Counted from the first letter of the stretch, positions 42,763 to 52,800 are shown. The stretch: DNA of 64,000 nt from Puniceicoccaceae bacterium (GCA_028285755.1 JANQOQ010000008.1:1147399-1211398), one strand, 5' to 3'. Numbers and translations: made by a program. Notes: generated by a model from the letters alone, not told the origin.

Positions 42763-43854
42763 ATGACTCGAAAATTAAGATTTTTTTGTTTGTTCAGCCT
42801 GTTGGGAGTTTCCACCTCATGGTCTCAGGGAATTTTCGAAAGTTCGTGGATTCTGCCTGAGGAGGGGCGAGCAAACAAGGTGTTTGTAAATTTACATTTT
42901 GTAACTGGAGTTTCTGTAGAATTTGGCAACTTGGGTGAGATTAGTTTTCTGGACAGCGATTTGGAGGACTTGTTGCTCGAATTTGATGATGGGTTTATTA
43001 AACTATCCCAGGCTGACTCCGCAATTACCAGTGCTTACAGTTTTCTCGAAAGAAATGCGACCCTCAATGACGATGGAGATGTTGAGTCATTTACATTGAG
43101 TCGATTCAGGACGGAATCTTTGGGAACCTCACTCGAAAAGGATATTGATATGGCGCCAGGTTGGGAACTGGGTGCGAATTATGATATTTGGAAGCTGACG
43201 AACCGAATAACGACCGGCTTTACCGCCGCTGTGGGTTTTTCCGCAATCAGAGCTGAACATCGTGATACGATTCAAGCACGATTGATTCGGGAGCGTGCAA
43301 TCGTTGACTTGAGCGAGCCTCTACCCGGCATAATAGGAAATAATGGCGATTTTACCCAAGGATCTGGTCCCCAGCTCAATATTAATGACATACGATTTGA
43401 AGGACAGACGGGCGTTTTTCAGATGATCAATGGAGAATTGGTCGAAGTATTAACCGATGTTCGCGGTGTTTACGAAATTGAAGCCGCTATGGGAACGGTT
43501 CGTTTAGGTCCTTATCTCGATATACAGCTTACAGATCGCTTGTTCCTCTATGTGGGTTTTGGTTTTACGGGTGCGTATCTATCCTCCGACTTTACAGTAT
43601 CCCAAAGTTTTAGTGTGCCTACAACCGGTAGGGACAGGCTGGTGAGTGAAACGGTCAGCGATGGGCAGTGGCTGATAGGGGGGTATGCTGAAATAAACCT
43701 GCTCTATAAGATTAACGAGCAGACATCTATTTATGCAGGTGCGCAAAGTCACTTCCTGAGTGATTTTGATACGCAAACTAATAATGACACTTTTGCTGAG
43801 ATTGATATCAGCAAGCCCACCTACCTGCAAATGGGCTTTGAGCTGGATTTTTAA
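42763..43854 (+). CDS. Outer-membrane beta-barrel-like protein
   Basis: A 363-residue exported protein with a signal peptide (about 1-21, ending at TSWSQ). The second half shows alternating amphipathic strands (VRLGPYLDIQLTDRLFLYVG, WLIGGYAEINLLYKINEQ, TSIYAGAQSHFLSDF) and the protein ends in LQMGFELDF, an aromatic C-terminus typical of outer-membrane barrels. No family is recognised. It is the last gene of the 38860-43854 run and follows the Calx-beta protein by five bases, so it may anchor or export that protein; that is inference from order only. Confidence 0.8.
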   Translation: MTRKLRFFCLFSLLGVSTSWSQGIFESSWILPEEGRANKVFVNLHFVTGVSVEFGNLGEISFLDSDLEDLLLEFDDGFIKLSQADSAITSAYSFLERNATLNDDGDVESFTLSRFRTESLGTSLEKDIDMAPGWELGANYDIWKLTNRITTGFTAAVGFSAIRAEHRDTIQARLIRERAIVDLSEPLPGIIGNNGDFTQGSGPQLNINDIRFEGQTGVFQMINGELVEVLTDVRGVYEIEAAMGTVRLGPYLDIQLTDRLFLYVGFGFTGAYLSSDFTVSQSFSVPTTGRDRLVSETVSDGQWLIGGYAEINLLYKINEQTSIYAGAQSHFLSDFDTQTNNDTFAEIDISKPTYLQMGFELDF

Positions 43855-43916
43855 TCTCCCAGACCAGTTACGCTGTTAAACTTGATAAATTTTGTAAAGT
43901 GACATAGCGTCATGAT

Positions 43917-44333
43917 ATGGTAAGCACAAGTGCGGACGAAACCAAGCGCCACCATCAACGGGTACGTGATCAGCATCAATCCGAAATAGCTCAGGATTAT
44001 GTTGAGGCGGTTTACCGTTTAAAGGAGGAGGGGAAGAAGACACGTGTTACCGATATTCAATCCATTTTTGGTGTCTCGCACGTTACCGTTATTCGCACAT
44101 TGGGTCGTCTTGAGGATGCAAAACTCATTGTCAGGAATAAGCAGGGGGAAGTCGAGTTGACAACTGAAGGAAACAGTCTGGCGAAACAAGCATACGAGCG
44201 GCACAATCTGGTCTACCAGTTTTTAATCAAGCTGGGGGTAACTCCGGAAACCGCTTCAGCGGATACTGAAGGCATCGAGCATCATATCAGCCAGGAAACA
44301 GTTGAAAAAATGCGCCATTTTCTTGAAGAATAG
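43917..44333 (+). CDS. MntR-like DtxR-family regulator
   Basis: A 138-residue protein resembling the E. coli type of MntR, the manganese-responsive repressor. The N-terminal helix RVRDQHQSEIAQDYVEAVYRL, the winged helix (DIQSIFGVSHVTVIRTLGRL) and the dimer/metal region are all present. The motif DTEGIEHHISQETVEKM matches the metal-binding helix with its E-H-H set. It lacks the SH3-like domain, as MntR does. Target genes are not evident: no MntH or MntP is in the window, and the next gene is a membrane protein of unknown role. Manganese is assumed from the family. Confidence 0.9.
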   Translation: MVSTSADETKRHHQRVRDQHQSEIAQDYVEAVYRLKEEGKKTRVTDIQSIFGVSHVTVIRTLGRLEDAKLIVRNKQGEVELTTEGNSLAKQAYERHNLVYQFLIKLGVTPETASADTEGIEHHISQETVEKMRHFLEE

Positions 44334-44337
44334 GCTT

Positions 44338-44814
44338 ATGACTCCCGAGTATATCCATTTACTGATTAACCACTTCCCCATCCATGGTATCTTGTTGAGC
44401 ACCGCTGTTCTGATTGGCGGATTAATTGCCAAGAAACATGCGGTGGTATTTTCGGCACTTTTAGCCATGTTTGTCTGTAGTGCCTCTATCCCTTTTGTGA
44501 TGAAGTCGGGGGAGGATGCCTACTATCGCTATGAGGCGGATCCGGCCGTATATCATTTGGATGCAGAAGCGATTGAGATCGCCAAGAAGCACTATGACGA
44601 AGCTGAATTTGGCGCAAAGGCTACCTATTTACTGGCTGTGATATCCGGGCTTGCTTCCATTTTTTACCTGAAACGGCGGGAGCAACTCAGAAAATGGATG
44701 TGGGTAGTGGCTTTTTTGGCAATCGTGTGCCTGGGTTTGAATGCGTGGATCGCCAAGTCAGGTGGAGAGATACGGAGGCCTGATTTTCGGGCTCCTGTGG
44801 AAGCTCAGTCCTGA
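44338..44814 (+). CDS. Membrane protein of unknown function
   Basis: A 158-residue membrane protein with four hydrophobic segments (about residues 14-30, 35-52, 96-113 and 121-138). It starts with MTPEYIHLLINHFPIHG; the two His and the 'HLLINHFPIHG' opening recall DUF2231-like small membrane proteins. The ATG at 44338 is chosen because it is five bases after the mntR-like stop; an in-frame ATG at 44302 lies inside that gene. A polar loop rich in Asp and Glu (YHLDAEAIEIAKKHYDEAEF) joins the second and third segments. The 3' end overlaps yidD by ten bases on the other strand. Confidence 0.78.
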   Translation: MTPEYIHLLINHFPIHGILLSTAVLIGGLIAKKHAVVFSALLAMFVCSASIPFVMKSGEDAYYRYEADPAVYHLDAEAIEIAKKHYDEAEFGAKATYLLAVISGLASIFYLKRREQLRKWMWVVAFLAIVCLGLNAWIAKSGGEIRRPDFRAPVEAQS

Positions 44815-45056
44815 GCTTTGTTCAGCTTCGGCGGCACCGGATCATAGCCACAACAGCCCCAGGGATTGCAGCGGATTACACGCTTCAGGGTTAGCCACCC
44901 ACCATAGAAAAAGCCGTGCACCTTAAAGGCTTCTATTGCGTAGTTTGAGCAGGTCGGCTCAAATCGGCAGCCATTCCCAGGGCCAGTGATCATCAGGATG
45001 AGGGGTGAAACCGTGAGTTGATACAACCGTATAAGCAGTATAGGAATCCACTTCAT
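44805..45056 (-). CDS. yidD: Membrane protein insertion efficiency factor YidD
   Basis: An 83-residue protein of the YidD family, a membrane-associated helper of YidC-dependent insertion. The signature is complete: LIRLYQLTVSPLI, then CRFEPTCSNYAIEAFKVHG, then RVIRCNPWGCCGYDPVP. The length is standard. In most bacteria yidD sits between rnpA and yidC; here it follows cysS by four bases instead, so it is detached from its usual neighbours. Confidence 0.96.
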   Translation of the reverse strand: MKWIPILLIRLYQLTVSPLILMITGPGNGCRFEPTCSNYAIEAFKVHGFFYGGWLTLKRVIRCNPWGCCGYDPVPPKLNKAQD

Positions 45057-45060
45057 GGCC

Positions 45061-46452
45061 TTAACCCAGCGGTTCCAAATCGTAGCCGTCCTTGCGATCC
45101 TTCACATTCCAGCCGAGCTCGGTGATTTCAGCTCTTAGAGTATCCGCCCGCCCCCAATCACGATCCTGTTTTGCCTGCCAGCGGGCTTCAGCAAGGTCCA
45201 GGATTTCTTGTGGGGCATCGCGTTCTTCAGAGGGAGTGGAATCGAGCGTAAGTCCTAATACATAGAGAACATTCTCAAACCCTTTTTTGATTTCAATAGA
45301 GTTGGTCAGTTCCGTTTTTTCCAATTGCGCAATTATAGTAAATAATCGACCCAACGCCTTGGATACATTAAGGTCATCACAGAGTGCCTCGATCACAGGC
45401 TCAAAGTCGCCAAATTGGTTACTATGAGGCGTTTCAGGATATTTAGCTCCAACCAGTTCTTTGAATTTCCTGAGCTTATTGATGGCGCTACGAGCAGCAT
45501 TCATAGAATCCCAGGTGAAATTGATAGGGTGCCGGTAATGACCACATACTAAGGTATATCGCAGCTCTTCAGCACTATATCCCTTATCCAGAATATCCTT
45601 TAGAGTATATAGATTGCCCAAAGACTTACTCATCTTTTCACCTTCAACCCGTAAGTGCGCGATGTGAAACCAATGCCTCACAAAGGGTTTATCGGTAGCG
45701 CCCTCACTTTGGGCAATTTCATTTTCATGATGGGGAAAAATCAGATCTACACCGCCGGAGTGCATATCGAAAGAATCACCGAGATATTTCATGCTCATCG
45801 CACTGCACTCGATGTGCCAGCCAGGCCTTCCCGGTCCCCAGGGGCTTTCCCATTGGTTAGGGCCATCTTCGGGTTTCCACGCCTTCCATAGGGCGAAATC
45901 ATCGGCATTCTCTTTGGAGTATTCATCATCCGAATTGAGCCTTCCGTCCGCATTCTTTTTGCGGTCGTCGAATTTGAGCTGGGAGAGTTTGCCGTAACCA
46001 TCAAATGCATCGATGCGGTAATACACCGATTTATCTTCGCCTACGTATGCAAGGCCTTTCTCCTTGAGTTCAGCAATGAGCTCAATCTGCTCTTTGATAT
46101 GGGCAACAGCTGAGGGGCTGACGTGCGGCGGCAGCAGATTCAGTGTAGCGGCATCTGCTTCAAAAGCCTTGCGCCAGTATTCAGTAAACTCAGAGAGGCT
46201 CTTGCCCTCTGCCTGCGAGCTACGGATAGTCTTATCATCAAAGTCAGTAATGTTACGCACATGGGTAATTTGCATACCCAGTACCTCAACCGTTCGTCTG
46301 AAGGCATCCTGCGCCAGGAATGTCCGGAAGTTGCCAATGTGCGCCGGGCCATAGACAGTGGGTCCGCAGCAATAGAATCCCAGGTTTGAACCGTTTTCGG
46401 GATAAACGGTTTCCTGTTGGCGCGTTAAGGTATTCTGTAGTTTCAATTCCAT
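45061..46452 (-). CDS. cysS: Cysteinyl-tRNA synthetase
   Basis: A 463-residue class I synthetase that charges tRNA-Cys. The HIGH-type motif is GPAHIGNF, preceded by the zinc ligand in [18 protein letters not shown] and [12 protein letters not shown] supply the other zinc ligands, and the KMSKS loop is EKMSKSLGN. The C-terminal anticodon-binding part ([20 protein letters not shown]) is complete. The ATG at 46452 (MELKLQNTL) fits the family start; an in-frame ATG 16 codons upstream adds an unusual extension. A strong hairpin lies 80 bases upstream in the leader. yidD follows immediately. Confidence 0.97.
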   Translation of the reverse strand: MELKLQNTLTRQQETVYPENGSNLGFYCCGPTVYGPAHIGNFRTFLAQDAFRRTVEVLGMQITHVRNITDFDDKTIRSSQAEGKSLSEFTEYWRKAFEADAATLNLLPPHVSPSAVAHIKEQIELIAELKEKGLAYVGEDKSVYYRIDAFDGYGKLSQLKFDDRKKNADGRLNSDDEYSKENADDFALWKAWKPEDGPNQWESPWGPGRPGWHIECSAMSMKYLGDSFDMHSGGVDLIFPHHENEIAQSEGATDKPFVRHWFHIAHLRVEGEKMSKSLGNLYTLKDILDKGYSAEELRYTLVCGHYRHPINFTWDSMNAARSAINKLRKFKELVGAKYPETPHSNQFGDFEPVIEALCDDLNVSKALGRLFTIIAQLEKTELTNSIEIKKGFENVLYVLGLTLDSTPSEERDAPQEILDLAEARWQAKQDRDWGRADTLRAEITELGWNVKDRKDGYDLEPLG

Positions 46453-46532
46453 ACCGTAAAGATCACCAAAGAAGATTTTGTTGGAGAGACAAGCCAACAT
46501 TTAATACGTCTCAGAGAACCCATATAAAAATA

Positions 46533-46560
46533 GAGCGATTCAGGCCCCCCTGAATCGCTC
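46533..46560 (-). promoter_or_regulatory. Terminator-like hairpin upstream of cysS
   Basis: A perfect 12-bp inverted repeat, GAGCGATTCAGG (46533-46544) with CCTGAATCGCTC (46549-46560), and a four-base loop. Read leftward it is followed by TATTTTTAT, so it looks like an intrinsic terminator 80 bases before the cysS ATG. No leftward gene lies between it and the rightward gene at 46699. It could be a leader attenuator for cysS or the end of a short RNA started near 46630. Confidence 0.5.
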
Positions 46561-46698
46561 ACTGGTTGTTGCTGTTATTTACTCTATTAGTTAGTCGAAA
46601 ACAAAAATCGACTCTTCAATTTACTCATATATAGGATAATTCAAGGGTTTGGCTCCGAAAAACATAATTTTATTTAATTTAAGCTACAAAATTTGCTT

Positions 46699-47091
46699 AT
46701 GGACATGACAATTACGACTCCCGCACTCCTATTTCCGGCGATTTCGCTACTTTTGTTGGCATACACGAATCGTTTTCTGGTATTGGCTGATGTCATTCGC
46801 AGGCTGCGCCGAATGGAACAGGAAGACAGTAGCGACATTATTACGCGACAAATTAAAAATTTGAGACGCCGGCTCTATTTTATAAAAACGATGCAGACCT
46901 TTGGGGTGCTCTCTTTTATAATCTGCACCGTTTCCATGTTCAGTTTACTGCTGAAGTATCAAATGCTGGGAGGAATACTCTTTGGTGTGAGTCTCATTTC
47001 ACTGGTAATATCGTTGATCTATTCATTGCGTGAGGTCAGCTGCTCGATGAATGCAATCAATATTGAGCTTGAGCAAATCAAAGAAAAATAA
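46699..47091 (+). CDS. DUF2721 family membrane protein
   Basis: A 130-residue membrane protein with three hydrophobic segments (about 8-28, 66-85 and 89-108) and a basic amphipathic stretch between the first two (RQIKNLRRRLYFIK). The start TTPALLFPAISLLLLAYTNRFL and following RRLRRME match DUF2721, a family of small bacterial membrane proteins of unknown role. The ATG at 46699 is chosen; another lies two codons later. It is 68 bases before the thioredoxin-like gene. Confidence 0.85.
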   Translation: MDMTITTPALLFPAISLLLLAYTNRFLVLADVIRRLRRMEQEDSSDIITRQIKNLRRRLYFIKTMQTFGVLSFIICTVSMFSLLLKYQMLGGILFGVSLISLVISLIYSLREVSCSMNAINIELEQIKEK

Positions 47092-47159
47092 AATACCCGC
47101 AATCATTTTTGCGTCCAAGAGGTTGTAATAATTAAATAAGATTTAACACTTAAACTATC

Positions 47160-47681
47160 ATGTGGAAAACAAACTTTAAAAATTTCAGTGTCGCGGGCCT
47201 TCTGTTTAGCTTGGTATTCAGTCTCAATGCGACCAATCTTTCTGAGGAACTATCAGGTCGCCTGGTAGATTCGGAGGGTAATCAGATCGACATATCTGAG
47301 CTTTCTGAAAAAAAGCATGTGCTCTTCTACTATTCTGCAAGCTGGTGTCCGCCCTGTAAGATTTTCACCCCTGGCTTTGTAGACTTTTATGAGAAGAACG
47401 GAGGTGGAGAATCCTTCGAAGTAGTCCTCGTAAGTTCTGACAGAAATGCGAAGGCCATGTATAAGTATATGAAGGATGCCAAAATGCCTTGGTTGGCGTT
47501 GGACTTTCAAGAGCGTGGTAATACCGATGTGAGTAATCAGGGAGGTCCCTACATTCCATCACTTGTAGTATATAACAACGAGACTGGTGAGATCGTATAT
47601 CGCTCATTTGACTTTGTAACCGAAGAATACTACAGCCCCCAGCAAATTCTGGACATGTTCGGAGAGAGTATTGCTTCTTAA
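47160..47681 (+). CDS. Exported thioredoxin-like (nucleoredoxin-type) protein
   Basis: A 173-residue protein with a signal peptide (about 1-24) and a thioredoxin-like fold. The redox centre is SASWCPPCKIFTPGF, a WCPPC motif as in nucleoredoxin and tryparedoxin-like proteins. FEVVLVSSDRNAKAMYKYMKD and MPWLALDF follow, also nucleoredoxin-like, and YIPSLVVYN carries the cis-Pro. It should reduce or exchange disulfides outside the cytoplasm. The partner is unknown. A terminator follows about 27 bases after the stop. Confidence 0.92.
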   Translation: MWKTNFKNFSVAGLLFSLVFSLNATNLSEELSGRLVDSEGNQIDISELSEKKHVLFYYSASWCPPCKIFTPGFVDFYEKNGGGESFEVVLVSSDRNAKAMYKYMKDAKMPWLALDFQERGNTDVSNQGGPYIPSLVVYNNETGEIVYRSFDFVTEEYYSPQQILDMFGESIAS

Positions 47682-47707
47682 ATTTCGAATCTTAGTTTTT
47701 GGGGTAT

Positions 47708-47743
47708 AAAAAGGCTGCAGTTCCTACGGGGCTGCGGCTTTTT
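47708..47743 (+). terminator. Rho-independent terminator after the thioredoxin-like gene
   Basis: The stem pairs AAAAAGGCTGCAG (47708-47720) with CTGCGGCTTTTT (47732-47743), with one G-T pair and an 11-base loop; the T-run extends the stem. The A-run on the 5' side makes it potentially bidirectional, but no leftward gene enters it. Confidence 0.85.
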
Positions 47744-47795
47744 GTTTAATTAAATAGGTTTAGTACCAAGATTGGATTCATCCGTCTTAAGGTTG

Positions 47796-49313
47796 ATGAC
47801 CAATGCTATTCTTAAGTTGCTGTTTATTCTCATTTTAGCATGCCAGCTGAATCATCTGTTTTTGTTCGCTAAGGAAGCTGAGAGTAAACCCAATTTTCTC
47901 TTCATTTTAATCGATGATCAGCCTTTTGATGCTTTTGGACATTTTGGGCGATATCCTTTTTTGGAGACACCTCATTTAGATCGACTGGCAGAGGAGGGCG
48001 TTACGTTCAGTAACTTTTTTTGCACCGCATCTTTGTGTTCACCTTCTCGTGCATCTTTTTTGACCTCGACGTTTCCTCATATTCATGGGGTCAATCAGAA
48101 CCATCCCCAGGTTGACCCGGATTGGGAGAAATTCCCCCCTTATACTCAGGAGCTGCAGTCTGCCGGATACCAAACGGCCATGGTCGGAAAAATTCATATG
48201 GCCCATAAAGCAGGTAAGGATCATATTCGCCCGGGTTTTGATTATTGGTTATCCTTTAACGGACAAGGCGACTTTTTCGATCCCCAATTAAATGAAAATG
48301 GTAAGGAGTTTCAGGAAGATGGTTATATTACGGATGTCTTGACAGATTATACCGTGGATTGGCTCGAAAACAAAAGGAACCCGGACAAACCTTTCAATTT
48401 GCTCTTTTGGCACAAAGCGGTGCATGAACCCTATGAGCCTGCTCCCAGGCATGACGGTGCTTTTCAAAATACACCGTTACCGGAGCCACCGCACGGGACG
48501 GCCCGTGAAACCTTCCTGGGTAAACCCGAATGGCAAAGAATCAAAGCTTTTGATTCGAAGTGGCAGGAATATGAACCCGTCGATCAGCTACCAGAAAAAC
48601 CCTGGGATCCCTATAATCGTCGCTATCAAAAACTTTTAGAGTGTGTCTTATCGATTGATGAATCGGTGGGTCGTGTATTAAAGACTTTAGAGAAGCTAAA
48701 TTTGCTGGAGAATACGGTTGTTATTTTTTCCAGTGATAATGGCTATTTCATGGGGGAGCATACGTATTGGGATAAACGCATTGCTTACGAGCCCTCTATG
48801 AAGATCCCTCTGCTCATAAGATATCCGAGTTTAATAAAGCCTGGTAGCGACATAGATGCCCTATGCATGAATATTGATATGGCCCCAACCATTCTTGAGC
48901 TGGCAGGTGTTGAAATACCCAAGCACTACCAAGGTGAGTCGATGCTTTCTTTGCTCAGCAACTCACAGGCAGATTGGAGAGACTCTGTATTCTTTCAGTA
49001 TTATGTGGATGATGTGTATCCATATGCTGGGCCCGATATGATTGCGGTTCGCACAAAGCGTTATAAGTGGATTGATGCTTTTCTGGAAAATGACATCGAT
49101 GAGCTTTATGATCTAAAAGAAGATCCGGGAGAAATGCATAACTTGATCAACGATCCAGAACATCAAGAAGTATTGGAAAAGATGCAAAAAGAAGGCGAAC
49201 GGCTGAAGGCCCTCTATACTTATAATTCGGATCGGGACTGGTGGTTACGCCAGGTGGTCAGTGAAGAGAGTCCTGAGATAGAGGTGGATGCAAAGCTTTT
49301 TAATGAAGGCTGA
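47796..49313 (+). CDS. Secreted S1-family sulfatase
   Basis: A 505-residue sulfatase. The ATG at 47796 gives a hydrophobic signal sequence over about residues 4-24; upstream codons are reached only through a TTG. The formylglycine motif is SLCSPSRASFLT (C81). D40 and D41 in ILIDDQPFDAFG and SSDNGYFMGEHTYWDKR are the metal and active-site residues; GKIHMAHKAG has the Lys and His. LYDLKEDPGEMHNL closes the C-terminal domain. It resembles choline-sulfatase or iduronate-2-sulfatase-like S1 groups in general form, but the substrate is unproven. It stands alone between a terminator and a leftward gene. Confidence 0.95.
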   Translation: MTNAILKLLFILILACQLNHLFLFAKEAESKPNFLFILIDDQPFDAFGHFGRYPFLETPHLDRLAEEGVTFSNFFCTASLCSPSRASFLTSTFPHIHGVNQNHPQVDPDWEKFPPYTQELQSAGYQTAMVGKIHMAHKAGKDHIRPGFDYWLSFNGQGDFFDPQLNENGKEFQEDGYITDVLTDYTVDWLENKRNPDKPFNLLFWHKAVHEPYEPAPRHDGAFQNTPLPEPPHGTARETFLGKPEWQRIKAFDSKWQEYEPVDQLPEKPWDPYNRRYQKLLECVLSIDESVGRVLKTLEKLNLLENTVVIFSSDNGYFMGEHTYWDKRIAYEPSMKIPLLIRYPSLIKPGSDIDALCMNIDMAPTILELAGVEIPKHYQGESMLSLLSNSQADWRDSVFFQYYVDDVYPYAGPDMIAVRTKRYKWIDAFLENDIDELYDLKEDPGEMHNLINDPEHQEVLEKMQKEGERLKALYTYNSDRDWWLRQVVSEESPEIEVDAKLFNEG

Positions 49314-49324
49314 TCGTTTACCTG

Positions 49325-49744
49325 CTATTCGTCCCTCACAGCATCAAAACCGTATTGTTCCAGCATCTCCCCAATGACCTCAGTAAAGGGAATTTGAAGT
49401 CCCTTTTGCTTTGAAAATTCAGAACAACACTCCAGATAAGCAAAAACAGAGTCTACATTCTGAGGCGGGCTAATCCTCTCACTTTGATGATCATAGAAAA
49501 AATCAACGGCACGTGCCCACTCCCTGAGCGAATAATCGGATTCATTGATTAAGTAGGTTATCTTCTCTTCAGCGACTTGTGCGGAGCCCATGAGAGTCTT
49601 GAGTTCTTGTAAGCAAAGATTCAAAAGATTTTTATTATTCTCATCTAACACTGTATCGCTAATGACTGATACTATCTTCTCTGAATAACCGGATATAGTT
49701 AAATCAAAACCATTTTTGGGGGTATTTGAGGGGTCGTTTGTCAT
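49325..49744 (-). CDS. Hypothetical protein
   Basis: A 139-residue, mostly helical, acidic cytoplasmic protein that I do not recognise. There is no signal peptide or membrane segment. The region LREWARAVDFFYDHQSER is the most distinctive stretch, and a CC pair occurs near residue 104 (YLECCSEF). The ATG at 49744 is chosen because the frame continues upstream only through a TTG. It is divergent from metH with 70 bases between the starts and convergent with the sulfatase, 11 bases apart. Confidence 0.7.
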   Translation of the reverse strand: MTNDPSNTPKNGFDLTISGYSEKIVSVISDTVLDENNKNLLNLCLQELKTLMGSAQVAEEKITYLINESDYSLREWARAVDFFYDHQSERISPPQNVDSVFAYLECCSEFSKQKGLQIPFTEVIGEMLEQYGFDAVRDE

Positions 49745-49814
49745 AAAATGTCTCTGTAAGGTACTCAAAATTATGGGTTGAAAGCAAGCAAATGAGTGCT
49801 AGGTTACTTCTCTT

Positions 49815-52800
49815 ATGAATTTTCCTGCACATTGGAAGCCCTATACATCAAAGGGTCAGGCTTTTTTAGAGCTACTGGATCAGCGCATCGTGATTCTGGA
49901 TGGTGCAATGGGTACGATGATTCAGCAGTATAAGTTGGAGGAAAAGGATTTTAGGAATGATGCCTTGGCAGATGTGAAGGGTGATCTTAAAGGCAATAAT
50001 GACCTACTAAGTATTACACGGCCTGATGTGATTGAGCAGATCCACCGGGAGTTTGTTGCTGCGGGTGCGGATGTTTTGGAGACCAATACTTTTAGCTCTA
50101 CCACGATTGCACAGGCAGATTATGGCCTAGAGGATTGGGTGGATGCGATTAACATCGAGTCTGCGAAGATAGCCCGTAAAGTAGCTGATGAGTTTTGGGA
50201 GAAGGATGGGCGTACGGTATTTGTTGCGGGTGCTTTGGGGCCTACCAATCGAACAGCGAGTCTTTCGCCGGATGTGAGCCGGCCGGAGTATCGGGCAGTC
50301 ACCTATGATGAGCTCCGCGAGGCGTACTACCAGCAGGCGAAGGCACTCGTCGAGGGTGGAGTGGATATTCTGCAACCTGAGACGATTTTTGATACGCTCA
50401 ATGCGAAAGCGGCTCTTCATGCAATCGAAGATCTGTTTGAAGAGTTGGACTTTCGTCTACCGGTGATTGTTTCCGTGACCATTACGGATCAATCCGGCCG
50501 TACGCTCTCCGGGCAGACTACCGAAGCATTTTGGAATTCCATCCGTCATGCGAAGCCTACGGTTGTAGGGCTGAATTGTGCACTGGGTGCGGATCTCATG
50601 AAACCCTACCTCGAGGAGCTCAGCCGGGTGGCGGATTGCTACGTGCATGTATATCCGAATGCAGGGCTGCCGAATCCATTGAGCGAAACCGGTTATGATG
50701 AGACACCGGACCACACCGGCGGAGCCGTAAGTGCTTTTGCGAAAGAGGGTTTGGTCAATCTGGTTGGTGGATGCTGTGGGACGACACCTGAGCATATTGC
50801 ACGTGTTGCCGAGTTATCTAAGCAGTATGAAGCTCGCAAGCTACCCGATATCGAGTCGGGTCTACGCCTTAGCGGCTTGGAGCCTTACAATTCGGTTGGA
50901 GACAAAGCAGAATTTATCAATGTCGGGGAGCGCAGCAATGTAACCGGGTCTCCCAAATTTAAGAAGCTCATCAAGGCAGGTGACTTTGAGGGAGCTTTAG
51001 CTATTGCACGCTCGCAGGTGGAAAAGGGTGCACAGATCATCGATATCAATTTTGATGAAGGGATGCTCGACGGTGAGGAGTGCATGACGAAGTTTCTCAA
51101 TCTCGTCGCTTCCGAACCCGATATCTCCAAAGTGCCGATCATGATCGACAGCTCCAAATGGAGCGTGATCGAAGCGGGTCTCAAGTGTGTGCAGGGGAAG
51201 TGTGTGGTCAACTCGATCAGCCTCAAGGAAGGGGAAGATGCATTTAAGGAGCAGGCACGCAAGATTATGCGCTACGGAGCCTCGGTGATCGTGATGGCCT
51301 TTGACGAAAAGGGTCAGGCGGACTCTATGGAGGGTAAAGTAGCGATTGCACAACGGTCATTTAAAATATTGACCGAAGAGGTGGGTATGGATCCCCACGA
51401 TATTATTTTTGACCTGAATATTCTCACGGTCGCAACGGGTATGGAGGAGCATAACAACTATGCGGTCAATTTCATAGAGGCGGTTCGTGAAGTGAAGCAG
51501 GTTTGTCCCGGTGCGCGTACCAGTGGCGGGCTCTCGAATATCTCATTTTCATTCCGTGGGAATAATCCGGTGCGTGAAGCCATGCATGCCGCTTTCCTTC
51601 ATCACGGAATCGAGGCTGGTCTGGATATGGCGATCGTCAATCCGGGGCTGCTGATGGATTATGAAGATATCGGCCCAGTCCTGAAAGAAAAGGTCGAGGA
51701 TGTATTACTGAATCGAAATGCGGACGCAACGGAGGCCTTGATCACGCTCGCAGAAGATATTAAGGCCGGCAAGTCTACGGCTCCGAGTGCAGGCTCTGGG
51801 TCTGTGGAGGATCGTATCAATCAGGCTTTACTTAAAGGGATGACCACCTTGCGGGATTTGGCCGAGCAGGCCATCCAGGCGGGTGATCCAACTGTGATCG
51901 AGCGTTTTCTTGAATCCGGTGCGGGAAACTCAGAACCTAAAAAAAAAGTAACTGATAAGGAAGACTGGCGCAGTGGCACTGTAGAGGAGCGGCTATCGCA
52001 TTCGTTGGTTAAAGGAATTACGACCCACGTAGAGGCAGACACCGAGGAGGCACGGCAAAAATATTCCAAGCCGCTGGAAGTGATTGAGGGGCCTTTAATG
52101 TCCGGCATGCAAGTCGTGGGGAAGCTTTTTGGTGAAGGTAAGATGTTCCTTCCTCAGGTGGTCAAGAGCGCACGCGTCATGAAGAAAGCCGTTGCCTATC
52201 TGCAGCCTTACATGGAGGCAGAAAAATCCGAAGGCAGTTCTGCTGGCATATTCCTGATCGCTACCGTAAAGGGGGACGTGCATGACATTGGCAAAAACAT
52301 TGTTGCGGTGGTCCTTGGTTGCAATGGATACAAGGTCATTGATCTGGGGGTCATGGTGGATTGTGACACGATTCTAAATACTGCCATCGAAGAAAAAGCA
52401 GATTTCATTGGAATGTCCGGGCTCATCACACCGTCTTTGGACGAAATGATCAAAAACGCCAAGGAGATGGAAGCCCGCGGAATGAAGGTACCGTTGTTGA
52501 TTGGTGGAGCGACGACTTCCAGTGCGCATACTGCAATCAAGCTTGCACCGCATTACAGTGGGGCAACCGTCCACGTATCGGATGCTTCATTGGTCACCGA
52601 AGTGTGCGCGCGCCTGGCGAATCCCAAACTCAAACAAGCTTACGTTAAGGAGCTGGATGAGAAATATGAAGGCATACGCAGGCGACACGCTGAAAGTGCA
52701 AATGATGATGTGAAGTATCTACCGATCGGGGAAGCACGTGATAAGGCGCTGGCGATTGACTGGGAAAACTATCGCTTCCCGGAAGTTGAACAATGGGGAG

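Noticed and set aside
46587-46628. 13-codon leader peptide for cysteine attenuation of cysS
   Set aside because: It contains no cysteine codons, so it would not sense Cys-tRNA; the hairpin is kept as a separate observation.
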